Source: Dendrocalamus latiflorus (taxonomy: Eukaryota; Streptophyta; Magnoliopsida; Poales; Poaceae). From it: a stretch of 64,000 nt of DNA. The notes under the pieces were generated by a model. That model ran no database searches. It was not told where the DNA came from and was given only the letters and a program-made list of their open reading frames with translations. The DNA is taken from contig CM029640.1 of the NCBI GenBank assembly GCA_017311315.1, forward strand, positions 17,729,512-17,793,511, written 5' to 3'. The position numbers and the translations under genes were made by a program. Each line of letters begins with the position of its first letter. Position 1 is the first letter of the stretch. Below are positions 46,400-58,270 of the stretch, one piece after another.

Positions 46400-46760
46400 G
46401 GCGAATTGGCCATCACGTCTTTCACAATAACTCCCGTCGGACAGTTATCACCCGAAACGTTAAGACGTTTTTGGCGTAGGACAATGACCGCCACTTCATC
46501 AACTATAAAAAGGTTGACGTCGAAGATAAAGGGGACAGAAGAGATGGCAATCCAAACTAGGCATAGTGCAAAGTATTTCGCATCATTCTCTCAGCTGTAA
46601 TCAATTCTCTGAGCAATAACCGCACAGGAAGTAGGATTATTATTCTCCCAAGAGAAGGCCCGAACCTTTATAAAAATTCTCGTGTCTCTACTCTACGTGA
46701 TCATAGTTCAAGTCTTCAAGAGTTTCCCCCAAATCCAAGAAATCATATGTAAGATCGGTA
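46400..46760 (+). mobile_element. Decayed gypsy LTR remnant
   Basis: A TATA box (TATAAAA, 46504-46510) is followed about 110-170 bases later by GCACAGGAAGTAGGATTATT and GGCCCGAACCTTTATAAA. This resembles the R-U5 region of many grass gypsy LTRs. Ends and target duplication could not be found. Confidence 0.35.
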
Positions 46761-47477
46761 TTAAAACACCAATAGAAAGGTATTTTCGAGTTACAACCAA
46801 GTATATATAAACCTACAGGGTCACACACTTAACAGATTGGAACAATAGAAGTCCAAATGAAAGACTCCGAGTAGGCTACGATCTCTACTTGTATTTGATA
46901 AAAATCTGGTTGGAGGCTCTCCTAGTTAGATACGATGTCTAATCACATCAGATAAATATCCGGTTGAATGCTATATATCATTAAGAGAGGCATGGGGCTT
47001 AAGGCATATCTGAGGAAATCTCGAGAAATACACACCTACCAAAACCCTAGACACCACCTCTTACAAGCCCAGCTATGCGCACTGGTCGGTGTACGGTGTT
47101 CTATCTCTGGAAGTGTGGACTTCGGTATAGGTATAGCTATGACTGCAGCGCTAATCAGGACGCTCACGAGGAGACGGTTGGCTTATGAAGATCGACTACT
47201 ACTCTTGGATGATCAACTACTTCCACTACATCAATGCGCACTACATTCAACCAGGCTGCTTCAACTCTTCTTCTGCTGCACTGTGCATTTTAATTGTAAC
47301 GATGTATGATCTCTTGCTCGCATGATTTTCTGATTTGCGTGGTAAAAAATTTTAATTTGTGCTAGTGTAGACTACCCCGTATCCCAACACTGAATTCATG
47401 GAAATTTAGGGAGAAAATGATTTGGCGTAAATAAGAGGACCTAATTTGTATCTGAAAAGAGGAGAGGCGGAAACGGG
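46761..47477. other. No recognised gene
   Basis: The frame 46968-47309 is open for 113 codons but matches nothing I know. It starts in repeat-like sequence next to the LTR remnant. Confidence 0.35.
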
Positions 47478-48175
47478 GAGAAGAACAAGTACACAGTACT
47501 GGTCGACAGCTAAAGAGTTTTTGGCCAAAATGGCCGTATTTGACGCGGGATTAGCAAAAATGGCACTCGTCACACGGAAGGCATTACTCTCGGGCAAACA
47601 CGTGGTGGAGTTGGTTACCGTGTGGTATTAACCTTGAGCCGACACGTGGAGGAGTGCTGCACGATGACCGTGCGGCATTAGCTATGGCCCGACCTGTGGC
47701 ATGCTAATGGCGCACGGTCACCATGAGGCATTCCGCTACATGTCGGCCCGAGGTTAATGCCGCACAGTCACCATGCGATACTCTGCCATGTGTCGGTCCA
47801 AGGCTAATGCCGCACGGTCACCGTACGGCACTCCGCCACATGTCGACCCGAGGTTAATGTCGCATGGTGATCGTACGGTGAAGAGCACTATTTTTACAAT
47901 TATAACTACAAGGATACCACGCTTCAAAATTTACCACTGCGGCCAAAGAATCAACGTCTGAACGCCACTCCATCGTTCCGGACTGGTGTTTGTTTACTCT
48001 ACGTACTTAATTAGCGTACTCGACATTAGTCATTACCAGCTAATTAAGCAAACATCCTCTGATTATATTAATTTATCCGCTCTGATACGACTAATGTCCG
48101 TATGTACAGGCACCGCTGCATAAGAATAATAATGGAACGAATGTACTGTGCAATCAATTAAATATAGCTATTAGT
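47478..48175 (+). repeat. Duplicated intergenic block, copy D2 (with ~435-bp insert)
   Basis: The block matches D1: 47478-47514 with 43876-43912, and 47949-48175 with 43898-44075 plus 44702-44755. The piece at about 47515-47948 is absent from D1 and holds the 50-bp tandem repeat. Confidence 0.75.
47640..47885 (+). repeat. 50-bp tandem repeat
   Basis: The marker TAATG(C/G)CGCA(C)GGTCACC recurs at 47705, 47755, 47805 and 47855, an exact 50-base period. Units share GGTCACC, CCACATGTCGGCCCGAGGTT and are 80-90% alike by eye. A less regular copy lies at 47640-47700. Confidence 0.85.
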
Positions 48176-49777
48176 TAATGACTGATTGAGCAAATTAATT
48201 AGTTGTTCCTGATCGATGAGCTTTCACCGAAAATTCTGGTTTGCGTACACCGACAGACCTAACCTCCGCAAGTTCATATGACCTTGACAAAGTTATATAA
48301 TATACATGAGCTGGACTGCCCATTAGGATTTGCCTCCCCATTGAGATCCATTGGCAGGTCCTCAAATGCCAATTAATGGAGTGGCAAATCCTCAAAATTC
48401 CCGGTAATTATTATTATTCAAATCCTCTTCGAGATACATTAATTTTCTTTTAATCATTATAAAGAAAAGGAACATTAGGTGTAATCAGTACAAAATTTCA
48501 CAAAATTCCTACATTCCAAGTCGTTTCTTAAGACAAAGTCGTAACCAAAAGAAATCTGTATGAATTTTATTTTGTAGAAATTAAACATCGCAATTCCTTC
48601 TGAAATTCATGCTAGAATTAAACCTACATTGTGGCCAACAGGGTCTTAGGATTTACATCAAGTTAAAAATTGTGGGTGGTTGTGTTGCATATATTCTTTA
48701 ATTAACACTCAACATTTTACATGCTCGACGACATCCTAGCTACACTATCCCCTTTCTGAGCCAGCCACATGTTTTTAGCAACTGAAGGTCGATCGATGTA
48801 ACAACAATTACCCTTTGCTTTTCACCCAGTTTGGTCCAGTGTCACATCATTACCTTGATCCCCTACTTATTCCATGCCACCTTATTTGACATCATACAGC
48901 ATAATTAAACACCAGCTCATATCCCACAACAACACCCCCCCCCCCCCCCCCCCTCGGCTTTATATATACCACACAACCACACAAACTTCTTTAATTTAGC
49001 CTCTTGTGCACACAAGCAATGTACTAGTGCATGTGGCAAGTGCGTGTTCTTGCTGCATCATGTACCCTAAAGTCAGATGGGGGCAAGTCAAACCGGCTTA
49101 TTATATTGGCTCCATGCACTTAGTGCCAAAACTATCATGGGTATCAAGACCTGGGGAAAGGGTAATATATGTGGTTATCTGTGTCATGTACCCATACTAC
49201 ATATATATGCTCTGCGATGCCGTGCCGTCGTGGCTACTCTTTCGCGTGGATTTTTACAGCCTGCCTATCTATCCAGCTCTTGCGACGTAGGACTCACTTA
49301 ACGAGCAGACGCATGCATTTCCCAAGAAGTGAAGCAAAAACTAGCAGAGGATTAGTTATAATTTACTGCAAGATTACAGTAATTGCATCTCTCGTGTGCA
49401 CTGATCTATTCATGCCAAGATTTGATCCATGCAGGATCGGGAGAAATCAAATGAAGAACAAATTAGAAAGAATGAAGTAGAAACTGGAAGAAGAAACAAG
49501 AAACCAAGCATATCCATTCTCTCCTTAACATAACTTATATGTTACTATAGCTAGTAAGATTGTTTTTTTTTCCCTCTCTCTTTGCTTGTTTTGCTGCTTC
49601 TGACCTCATCAAGGTACATGAACACACCGCTACTAGTTATACGTGTGACGATCACAGCAATGCTCTCTGCATCCACAATGAAAGAATACTGGACTCGATC
49701 AACACAACAAGACGATGTGCGCCACTCACCATGAAAGCCAGGACCATGAACTGCACCATATACTACTCATCTCTCCC
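48176..49777. other. No recognised gene; C19 run
   Basis: This AT-rich stretch lies downstream of the CLE gene. A C19 run at 48935-48953 is followed by TTTATATATACC (a TATA-like site) at 48959. The frames at 49006-49480 overlap each other and resemble no family. Confidence 0.4.
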
Positions 49778-50138
49778 TCAGTGATGCAAGGGTTTGGACC
49801 TGATGGGACCAGCCTCTTCTGCACGCCGTACCGCGGGTCGATCTCCTCGCCCTTGCCAGCAGATGGTGGAATTCCCTGCCTGTTCCATTGATCATGGTGG
49901 CTGTGGTGGCGATGATGATGCTGGTGATGATGCATTGCTGCGGATGGTGATCGGTGGCTGATGAGGCGTCGATGCTCGTCACGGCGAGAAGCACCTTCCT
50001 CGGGAGGGAGACCGAACTTCTTCTCACGGAGCTTCCACAGCCGAGGCGGCTACACCCGTGGAACGCGAAGGTGAGCACGGCGAGCCACAAGAGGGGAACG
50101 ACGACGGCGGCGGAGGCGCCGGCGTGAGGTCGTCTCAT
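49778..50138 (-). pseudogene. CLE peptide-hormone precursor with two frameshifts
   Basis: CLE precursors have a signal peptide, a variable region and a 12-residue C-terminal hormone. The ATG at 50138 opens MRRPHAGAS followed by a hydrophobic stretch (AVVVPLLWLAVLTFAF), a clear signal peptide. The variable region is in a different frame: KKFGLPPEEGASRRDEHRR (about 50020), a His-rich run (49940-49890), then KGEEIDPRYGVQ and the hormone KRLVPSGPNP at 49818-49789. The IDPRYGV...RLVPSGPNP context matches the CLE9-13 type. After PNP the frame reads CIT and continues; reading one base out gives LHH and a TGA at 49780-49778, the expected end. So two one-base-scale frameshifts separate three intact parts. 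It is either a recent pseudogene or two sequencing errors in a working gene. If expressed, the peptide would be secreted to act on leucine-rich-repeat receptor kinases. Confidence 0.8.
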
Positions 50139-51873
50139 GGCCACCGTGCTGGCAGACAGACGAGAGTCATGGACGATGGGGGAGAGCGAGCTATCTACCT
50201 AGCTATCTAGCCACAGACAGAATTGAACGAGACAAAGATGCGACTCTAGTACACAGAGAAAGAAGGAAGGGATGAGGGTTGTATGTCAGCTAGCTAGCTG
50301 GGAAAGAAAATCTGGGAGATTGGTTACGGGGAAGGTAAGAGACGGATGGGACAGGAGGTGGTGTTGCGTTGAAAAATGTATGGGTGTTGGCGTTAAGAAG
50401 GCGGAGTTGCTTCCATGGGACTCCTATTGCTGGGCTCGATCCATCGCCCGATCGATTTGATGCCGCTTGCGTAAACCAACACTCGCCGAGGCTTTCCCGG
50501 ACACGGAGGAAGGAGGGGGTAAATGGGCCAGTGGTGTTGCGTCCCAGGAAGATAGCATGGGATGATTTGTTTTAGTTACTAGCTAGCTACCTACAGGACT
50601 ACTGGCTTAGAAGCCGGGCAAACCGGCTTGCTGGTCTTACATGGCTGATGATATGATTAACAAATAGCATACGTGCATTATTATTCCTTTGTTTCTCTTT
50701 GGAAACTTGGGACTAGTCGATTTTGGTATGGATGGATGAACGGATGCAAGTTGTTCGAGGGTACCTTTTGGGGTTGGGTCAATTGACGGTACGAGACGCG
50801 CTAACAAAATTGAAGGTACAAGGTGAGAAATATATATTATTTTTTTCCTTTCCATTTTGTTTCCCACTCTTGAAGGAACTGTTGGCTTCACCCAACGTCT
50901 GGTTTTGACTTTGGTGGGAGCAAGCGAGAAAGCGCGAGAAGTGGCGAACATGGCCACGAAGCTAGCTGCGAGTAAGGAGCACTGCGACAGAGGAAGGATA
51001 AGAGCTGAGGTTGGTTTGTGAGCTGAGCTCCACAAAGTGAACAAAGTGAGGTGCCATGATCAAGTCATAGGCGCCATCACGAGTGTCAAGGCATTCACAT
51101 TGATTCACACACACGACATACCAATTCACTTTGTAAATTGCGGTTTTTGAGTCATTGAAACGGTCAGAGGATTGTTAATTTCAAACGGGCGTCACAACTA
51201 CTCCGTAGAACACACTGCGGTTGTGATTGTTGATGTGTGTTTTTAGGGATTTGATTAATGCAAGTCAAAAATGTTAGGCTGGCATGGCAACCTGTAGTAC
51301 ATACGTTGCGCCACCGAAGGTCTTCGAGTGATGCACAAGGAAGACTTGGGACAGCGGATGCACAGCTCACCGTTGACAGCAAGCACATACAGATACAGGG
51401 TATCGGCTACAACCGGATCGCAGTGCCAAGCCAGTGCCGTCTCCATCGGTTGCAGTTGTTGGAGGCTTGTCATGTTTTGATTGCTCCCAAACTGATTGCT
51501 GCCGATTTAGCTAGGGCCGGTACACAGGCCCTTAGGAATAGCTTTTATCTGATAAATAGTAGTTCAGGAGAGAAACAGCTTATCGAAACTGAGACGATCG
51601 TATTGGCTTATAGCTTTTGCTAAATGCATTATGTAAGAAAGAGAACAAACAATGGTACAACAAAATGCACTGCCACATTTAGATTGCCATGCAACTTACA
51701 GAATTGTGACATAATAAAATACAAATACAAAATATGTTACAACATGCAAAAACGCAAAGTAATAGATGATGAATAATAGTAGCCAATAGAAACAGTTTAT
51801 ATAGAAGCTGGAACGTATATATTAGCTTTGACTTCTCTAAACAGAAGTCAGCCCAAGCTAATAAGAAAGACGC
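50139..51873. other. No recognised gene; upstream of CLE and downstream of YJU2-type gene
   Basis: The region holds the putative CLE promoter (first few hundred bases) and mixed intergenic DNA. Frames at 51255-51623 overlap on both strands and match nothing known. GGGCCGGTACACAGGCCC near 51514 and AAACAGGGCC near 51876 might be ends of a small DNA transposon, but I could not confirm a target duplication. Confidence 0.35.
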
Positions 51874-52068
51874 TTAAACAGGGCCAGTGCCAATCCAAGT
51901 ACGTAGACGATTAGTAGGGGAGTTCAGAATCTGTTCAGCATCAATTGGCATAAAGCAATTCAGTTTTTCATCTTGTAATCTAAGAGGCACATTGCTGTCT
52001 GCAATCATTACAACGCGACCATCATCATATGTACAGAACAAAACTATTTCTTTTTTCGTTTTTTGCAC
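51874..52068 (-). pseudogene. Possible LINE fragment
   Basis: The 64-codon frame includes LNCFMPIDAEQILNSP, which resembles the D-A-E-x-I-L-x-I-P segment after the RT in plant LINEs. The match is short and no RT or RNase H is seen. It could equally be downstream sequence of the neighbouring gene. Confidence 0.2.
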
Positions 52069-52299
52069 ATAATGTCACGACCCGCACACACACCAGCAGG
52101 AAATCAGAGTGCATTGAGCCAAAATCACGCCGAAGTTACATTACACACGTTCATATAGAGCAACGAAACTATCACGACGAATGGGTTTTACAGGGTAGCA
52201 AATCAGATAAGCTTTTAATTGCACATGCACAACTTTCTTTCGAACGCGTTCTTCTTTGGGGTGGCTACTTGCGTGTTGCCACAATCGGCGCAACTGAGT

Positions 52300-52405
52300 C
52301 CTTGAGTTTCCAGAACCGACGCTCTGCCATGAGGACGCCTTCACCTTGCCTGCCATCAGCGCAGAGGCTGCCCCGGCTTTATACATTGCCTCTTCAGTGC
52401 AAGGT
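52300..52405 (-). pseudogene. Out-of-frame C-terminal tail of the CWC16 gene
   Basis: Directly after the stop at 52406, one frame gives KLDLALKR and a second gives YKAGAASALMAGKVKASSWQ, both conserved at the C terminus of plant relatives. Two one-base-scale shifts are needed to join them. The first is at the A5 run in AAGAAAAACTAG (52406-52417). Confidence 0.7.
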
Positions 52406-55400
52406 CTAGTTTTTCTTTGAAGCTGAGCTTGATGACTCTGGGAAGATGGAGGCGGCCTTGATGGCTGCTCTTTTGTCCTTTCTGCTCTTCTCAAATTTTG
52501 ATGCAAACTTCACAGAAGCTGCTGTAGCGGCATCTTCTGCAGAGGGTGGTAAAAGCCGTACTCCAAGTCCCATCTTTCTCGCTGATTTTTTCTCTTCAGC
52601 AACTCTCTTCTTTTGGCTCTACATAAATAGGACAAGTGGATAAGAATCTTGACGATTTAACGAGTGACTGTGGAGGAATTATTAAAATAGGAATTCATTG
52701 GATGACCCTAAGACGATCACGGAGGGCTCTGTTCAGAGCATAATCATCAGAATGCCGGCTATCAGAAAGTCGCTGAAGGCGAACTAAAACAGGCTCAGCT
52801 TCTTTCTTCTTGCGTATATCCTCTTCCTGGTGTTCAAGCCGATACATAGGATCTGCAAGCTTGTCTCTTTCTGAAGAAAGATTCACAATATAACATTAAG
52901 CATTTGAAAACAAGGAATTAATGAATAGAAAATAAAAAAAAAGCATACAGGTGTTAGAACCTTCATCTGCAGGAAGCAGCAGCGTCTCTGCATCTTCAAC
53001 ATCAAAATCTTCGGTCTTCTGCTGAGCACCACTGATTATAACATATTTAGTATTCTTTGGGTCTGTCTGTATAACTATTTCATGCTTGCAACAAGGCGAC
53101 TTCATAGTGAAGCTCCATATCTGACACAAGAAACATATGTCAGAACAACATAACGTTATATGATTCAAACAAAATGTATCAGAATGATGCAATAGGAAAA
53201 ACTCTAGTTTCCCTTGAAAGGAGACGTCAAAATATTGAGTGCTCTAGTCTAGACCGTTAAGTACTTCGGAGATTTTTATGAACACAGTAAAGAGTTAGTG
53301 CACACGAGTCGCATGCAGTTCTCTTCCAGTAATATGGCTGAGGCAGCAACATACAACGACACAATGTATGTAATGCATCCAAGGAATTTGAAACTGTTAA
53401 GATAACAGAAGCATTTTCTACTTTTCTCTCTCCTTCTCAACACACATTTTCTAATATTGAAATAGGCATTGCTAAGGCCACTTAGACAATCTTTATCATG
53501 TAATGTAATATCTCCCTACGAACCAATATGAACCTATAACCAACTCAAATTTTGCTTACACAATTTATGTTCTACAGTAAATGCAACAGGAATAATAAGT
53601 TGCTATCACTTGTGCCCAACAGGACAACAGAAAGTTCCTTAGTTTTCAAGATCAAAATGGCAAGTTGGCAACAGAAGGTACTTTTTTCTCACTGTAACAA
53701 CACTCCCTGATTACTAGAAAATCATCTTAAAAGAAATATAGAGCAAGAACCTAAAAGAAAGAAGCATGTTATTGGATACACAATCTGAACTGACAATACA
53801 TAGCAAACATCCATGAACAAAGTAGGTTGAGAACATAAACTAAAAACAAGGTTGCACATTGCACAAGGCTCGTGATCTACACTACCTAGAGTAATATGTC
53901 TGTGTTGGTTGTATTACTGATGTAACCTTAGCCAATTAACAACAGAACTAAAATGTTACATTATGAAGGGTTTTGAAGTTGTCTAAAGCACCCATGTGTG
54001 TCAAGAATTATTTTTCGATTAATTGCACCTCTGATGTTTTTCAAATTGATACTAACCATAATAAAATCCTGGGCTAACATCACAATTTCTCTAGAGATAG
54101 AGCTGAGCAGTGGCTCAACTCCGCACAGTTGAAGCTACTTAGGAATATATGGTCTGCTGTCCATTACTAAACACAGTTCTCCCATGCAACCATGGACTAC
54201 AAAGGGCCGGTTCTAAACTTTTCCTGGCCGAGCGACAATTTGCTCCCTTCTTTTCAAAAGAACAAATGAACTCTTGAATGAATCAAAGTTATAGTTATCC
54301 CTTTGGTTAGTTTCTTCAGGTGGAAAACTGTCCTGTACAACTCATGGCATTCAATTTGGATTAGGTAGCACTGACTAAGAAAGAGTGGAATACTGTTACT
54401 TGAGTTTTCCATCCAAAACTAATAGTTAACCTAAGTACTCCCTCTATTCAAGAATGTATGACATTTTGGACATCGACACAGTCTCCATTCTCCAACATAC
54501 AACTTTGACCACTACTTTTTATATGAATATGTTCATTAAGAAAAATAAAATTATTATATTATGGAAATATTTTTTTTTATAACTAATCTGTTGATACCAT
54601 TTTCATTTGACCAATCTAATAGTTTTTTTTATATATAAGTAGTAAGTTAGAAAAGTTTGACCACATGCTTTCTAAAACATCAAACATTTATGGACCGAGG
54701 GAGTAATACTCAGGAGTGAGGCCCAACGTTCATGGGCTAATTTGTAACTTTGAAGAGATGAACTGCTATGTTCAAATTGACCAAAAGTTCAAGGACTGAT
54801 TTGATAGTATCAAAATATCAAATATGATTATCAACCAACCATTGATGCTAACGTGTGTGACAAAAGAACATTTAACTCCGATTATAAGGCAATGCCATCA
54901 GTAACCCTGTGTTGATTGAAAAATTAAACATATGATATTGACCCATTCTAAACCATTACTCCATTAGTCAATGGATAACTTGGTGAACCATAAGTGCAGA
55001 GAATAAGCAGCCATTATTAGAGATAAAATCATATTTTCTTTGGTTTCGGATTTATTAAATGCTGCTTTATCATAGTATAGGTACAATATGATAAGCACGA
55101 TGCCCCTGTTTTTTCTTTACGTATCCGATTTTGCTTCACAAGACAATTTCATTCATGCTTTTTCAGTTAAAAATAGTCACATAAAATACATCATCAGGCA
55201 ACCCTCAAGCTACAAAACATGTAAACTTAGGCAACCTCAACTCTATGGATGCATATCTAAAACTGCCTCAGTTTTGCCCCAAGTTTGAGGCCACCTCCGT
55301 TTGATGAAATTCTGCCAATTCTCCAAAAATTGTTAAACCACCTTTTTACAATTTTCTTTAATTAATCTTTCCTAGGGCAAGGCTCGGAATTTTCTTTACA

Positions 55401-57942
55401 CCTAGCATTGAGGCATGTTTTGACTGACCTAAATCTTGAGTCATGCTAAAATTTGAGACCAATATTTCAAGTTTGGGAGAACAGTTGAGGCTAAGCCAAT
55501 TTTCTGGGTCAGCAACCAAATACTTCAGCTTCATGACCTATAATGCACTAGGGAAATTAGCAGATTAGAAAAAAAAAAGTTAAAATTAATTATTTCCCAA
55601 TTAAATGGAGTCACTGTAATACAATAGGGATTTATGACAGGGATATATATTACGCTAGTTTATGCACCTACAGCTGCTTCTGCTATGCAGGAGGGGGAAA
55701 AAGAGTAAAGTAAAGGTAATAGCTACAATACAATGTACCAAAAACAACAACAATATGATGCAATTTAAGTGAAATTTGTATCACAATGTGGTACAAACCT
55801 TGGTCGAATAATAATTCCCAACTTGTTTCTTCTCAGCATTAAACCTTACTCCCTTGGCTATCATGGAGTTGCATCCTCCACACCAAATATTGAATGGCAT
55901 CTCGAATCTGCAGATGTAACATAAAAACAACATATGGTATCAAAGCTACACATACACTTTGCAAAACAAGTTACTAGTTTTATATAAATAAGCATTAAGG
56001 TAGCAATAACATGCATATGGTTCTTTTGTGTGCCTGTCAGCCTGCATCCGCCAAACTTCACAGAAAGTTCTGTGTTCATACATGATCTTGCATCAAATCA
56101 GGTCATACAAGAAAGGTCATGCCCATCAATTTGTAAGACAAGTAGTGAGGGCCATCAGGAAAACCATCAGCTGAACTATATTCAGATAGTACTTTGCCAA
56201 TTGCCTATCCTGAACATTAACTGGCTGGCTAATCAGTTCAATCATTATGAAACTTAATTAATTATAACTGCAGCGCAAAACAGTGGTATCTGGAGTTGTA
56301 GCTATCTTCTGGGTTGGTGATATAATGGAGTTACACCAGTACTGGATAGCTGTAGCAGCCATCAAACCAACAAGTGTAATAGTATGGAAGCTGAATTAAT
56401 CATGTTCAGTTGCATAGGGTTTTCTATATCAATGGTTCCAAGACACCAAGTGAATATCTTTTTTTCTGAACCAACACACAACTTTAATCAATTTGAGCAA
56501 ATAAAATTAAGATAAATACTTAGCATATTTGGGACTTGGCGCTTAATTAAGAAAACTGACAAGTTAGCAGCATTTTCCAGTAATCAATTATAATATTGCT
56601 TGATAAGTATTTATTAATAATTATGACTATCTGTACATATACTAATGATAAAATTTTGTTCTAATTAATTTGTCAAATACGATCAATCTTTTAGTAGTAC
56701 CCTGCCTTTCAGTCAGGCAATTTTTTTTTACAAAAAACTGGATTGCATGGAAGGAACAGGACAAAGCAACAGGATCAATATATTGTTGAAGAATGTGCGA
56801 TACCAACCTATGTAGAGATCAGTTAACTATTTTCCTTGCCAAATAACATACAGTTAATTTTGCATTTGCAACTACTAAAACAATTGTAGCTTCAGTTCTC
56901 CAGGAAAGGCAATCAACAAATTAGTTAATCACAAGGATTAGTGAGGCTAAAACACCCTATGACCTATTTGTCACTGGTGAACTGTAAATAGGATGGAAAA
57001 AAGCTCGTTAGTGGGGCTCGTTGGCTCAATTCAAAATTGCTTCAATTATACTCGTTAATTGGTTAAACATTGAATGAGTCGATTTCGGAAGAAATTAAAA
57101 TTTGCTTTGGCTCGGCTTGTTAGCTCGATTCTAAAAATACTTCCAAACTATCAATAAAATGATATTAAATCAAATTGTGTCAATTTCAGAAAAAGCTCGA
57201 TAAGGCGAGGATCTAGCTCGATATCCACCTGTAAACCATAAACCATTCTAGGTCTCCACAATCTAAAACCTAGTAACCCCCCAATTCCTTCCTAGTGTCC
57301 CCATTATGACAATGCCCAACATCTTCCCAACTTTCAATTCCATTCTACTGCATCCCTCTACCCGAAAACCCCTAACCATCTGCTTGATAAGCTGCGATAT
57401 GCAAGAGTTAAGCTTAGCATATGAATTTCTATCTCGCTGGCCTTTGCCGTGTTCGTGTATGATCGATATGAAAGTAGGGTATTTTCCACAAGAACCAAAC
57501 CTTATAATCAGGATGCCCTGGTCCAGCTTCCTCGCCCGCTCCCTGAGCGCATGTTGACCATGGAACTTGTTCAGCCCACCCTAATTGATCAAAGTAAGAA
57601 CAAAAATACACACGCATCGGCATCAGCAACCACAACACATCAAACCAAATGAAAGCGCTACACGATTCACCAACGGAGAGTCCCGTACCTTCTTTGCGCT
57701 CCATTCTGGCGGGTAGTAGAAGTTATCCGCCCTCGCCGCTGCAAGCGACGACTGCACAAAGAAACATAAAAAACCGTCAAATAGTAGAATCGACGGCGAG
57801 CAAATAAAGGATGATGCCCACGCCCAAAGGCCCAGATTTGAGAGGCGCGAGAGCAAACCGAAGAGGCGAGAACGAAATATTTGGGTATGGGGGAGAGGTC
57901 AAATCAAGAGCAGCGAGTAGGGTTAGATCTCCCACGTACCAT
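52406..57942 (-). CDS. CWC16/YJU2-family splicing factor (CCDC130-like), 7 exons
   Basis: The protein joins from exons 57940-57942, 57689-57751, 57501-57580, 55799-55907, 52961-53120, 52707-52870 and 52406-52618. Every intron is GT-AG, the lengths sum to 792 bases, and the product is 263 residues. The first exon ends exactly at the ATG (AAACATG|GTACGT). Residues 2-22 read SSLAAARADNFYYPPEWSAKK, in two pieces here: SSLAAARADNF and YYPPEWSAKK. A CxxC (CGGCNSM) and a CCKHE pair form the zinc site of the family. EEDIRKKKEAEPVLVRLQRL starts the coiled part. The family joins the spliceosome around catalytic activation. The last exon stops at 52406-52408 right after SSSASKKN; family members continue with about 30-60 more residues, and pieces of that tail (LDLALKR, then KAGAASALMAGKVKASSW) lie downstream in two other frames. 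Introns 3 and 4 are long (1.6 and 2.7 kb). Upstream of the ATG is GC-rich 5' leader. Confidence 0.9.
54438..54703. mobile_element. Stowaway-type MITE in intron 4 of the CWC16 gene
   Basis: The 266-bp element has ends CTCCCTCTATTC and GACCGAGGGAG, and TA on both sides (54436-54437, 54704-54705). The AT-rich interior and TA duplication are typical of Tc1/mariner-derived Stowaway elements, very common in grass introns. Confidence 0.85.
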
Positions 57943-58111
57943 GTTTCCTCCTGGGGGGAGGTGGCGGGGGAAGAAAAGGAGATCGGCGAAGGAGTCGACC
58001 GGCTGGTGGCGGCGGCGATGGCGAGGCTTCGGGCGCGCGGCGGAGGCGGTGGCGTTGGCGGGGACGGCGGCGAGAGAAACGGGGATGTGTTAGTTCAGGA
58101 CGTTTCTTGTG
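57943..58111 (-). promoter_or_regulatory. 5' leader/promoter-proximal region of the CWC16 gene
   Basis: The sequence upstream of the ATG is GC-rich with CCGCC and GGCGG repeats and no TATA box near the start codon, as in many housekeeping genes. The MITE at 58112 lies at its upstream edge. Frames on the plus strand (57811-58167) are compositional. Confidence 0.45.
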
Positions 58112-58270
58112 GGAAAAATTGTAGATTTGCCCCACAGTTGAGTGGCTTTGTAGATTTGCCCCACTGATGTCTCAATGACATGTGGGTTCAGGACCCACAT
58201 GTCATCGAGACAACTGGGGCAAATCTACAAAGTACACATTTTTAAGTGGGGCAAATCTACAAATCCCCCC
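58112..58270. mobile_element. Mutator-like MITE (159 bp) with 9-bp TSD
   Basis: The perfect 9-base duplication TTTCTTGTG flanks the unit (58103-58111 and 58271-58279). Its arms are inverted: TTGTAGATTTGCCCCAC at the left and GTGGGGCAAATCTACAA at the right. A second inner pair of the same motif makes a nested foldback. A 9-base duplication with inverted ends indicates the Mutator superfamily. It sits about 170 bases upstream of the CWC16-gene start codon. Confidence 0.9.

Noticed and set aside
50139..50144. Upstream GTG as start of the CLE precursor
   Set aside because: Plant translation starts at ATG; the ATG at 50138 begins the signal peptide.
51514..51885. Possible hAT-type MITE with GGGCC-like ends
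   Set aside because: The ends match only loosely and no 8-bp target duplication could be found.
57010..57230. CTCGTT/GCTCG-rich segment in intron 3 of the splicing gene as a MITE
   Set aside because: It resembles a common grass repeat, but the ends and duplication could not be fixed.
57811..58167. 118-codon plus-strand frame upstream of the splicing gene
   Set aside because: It is antisense to the GC-rich 5' leader and extends into the MITE.
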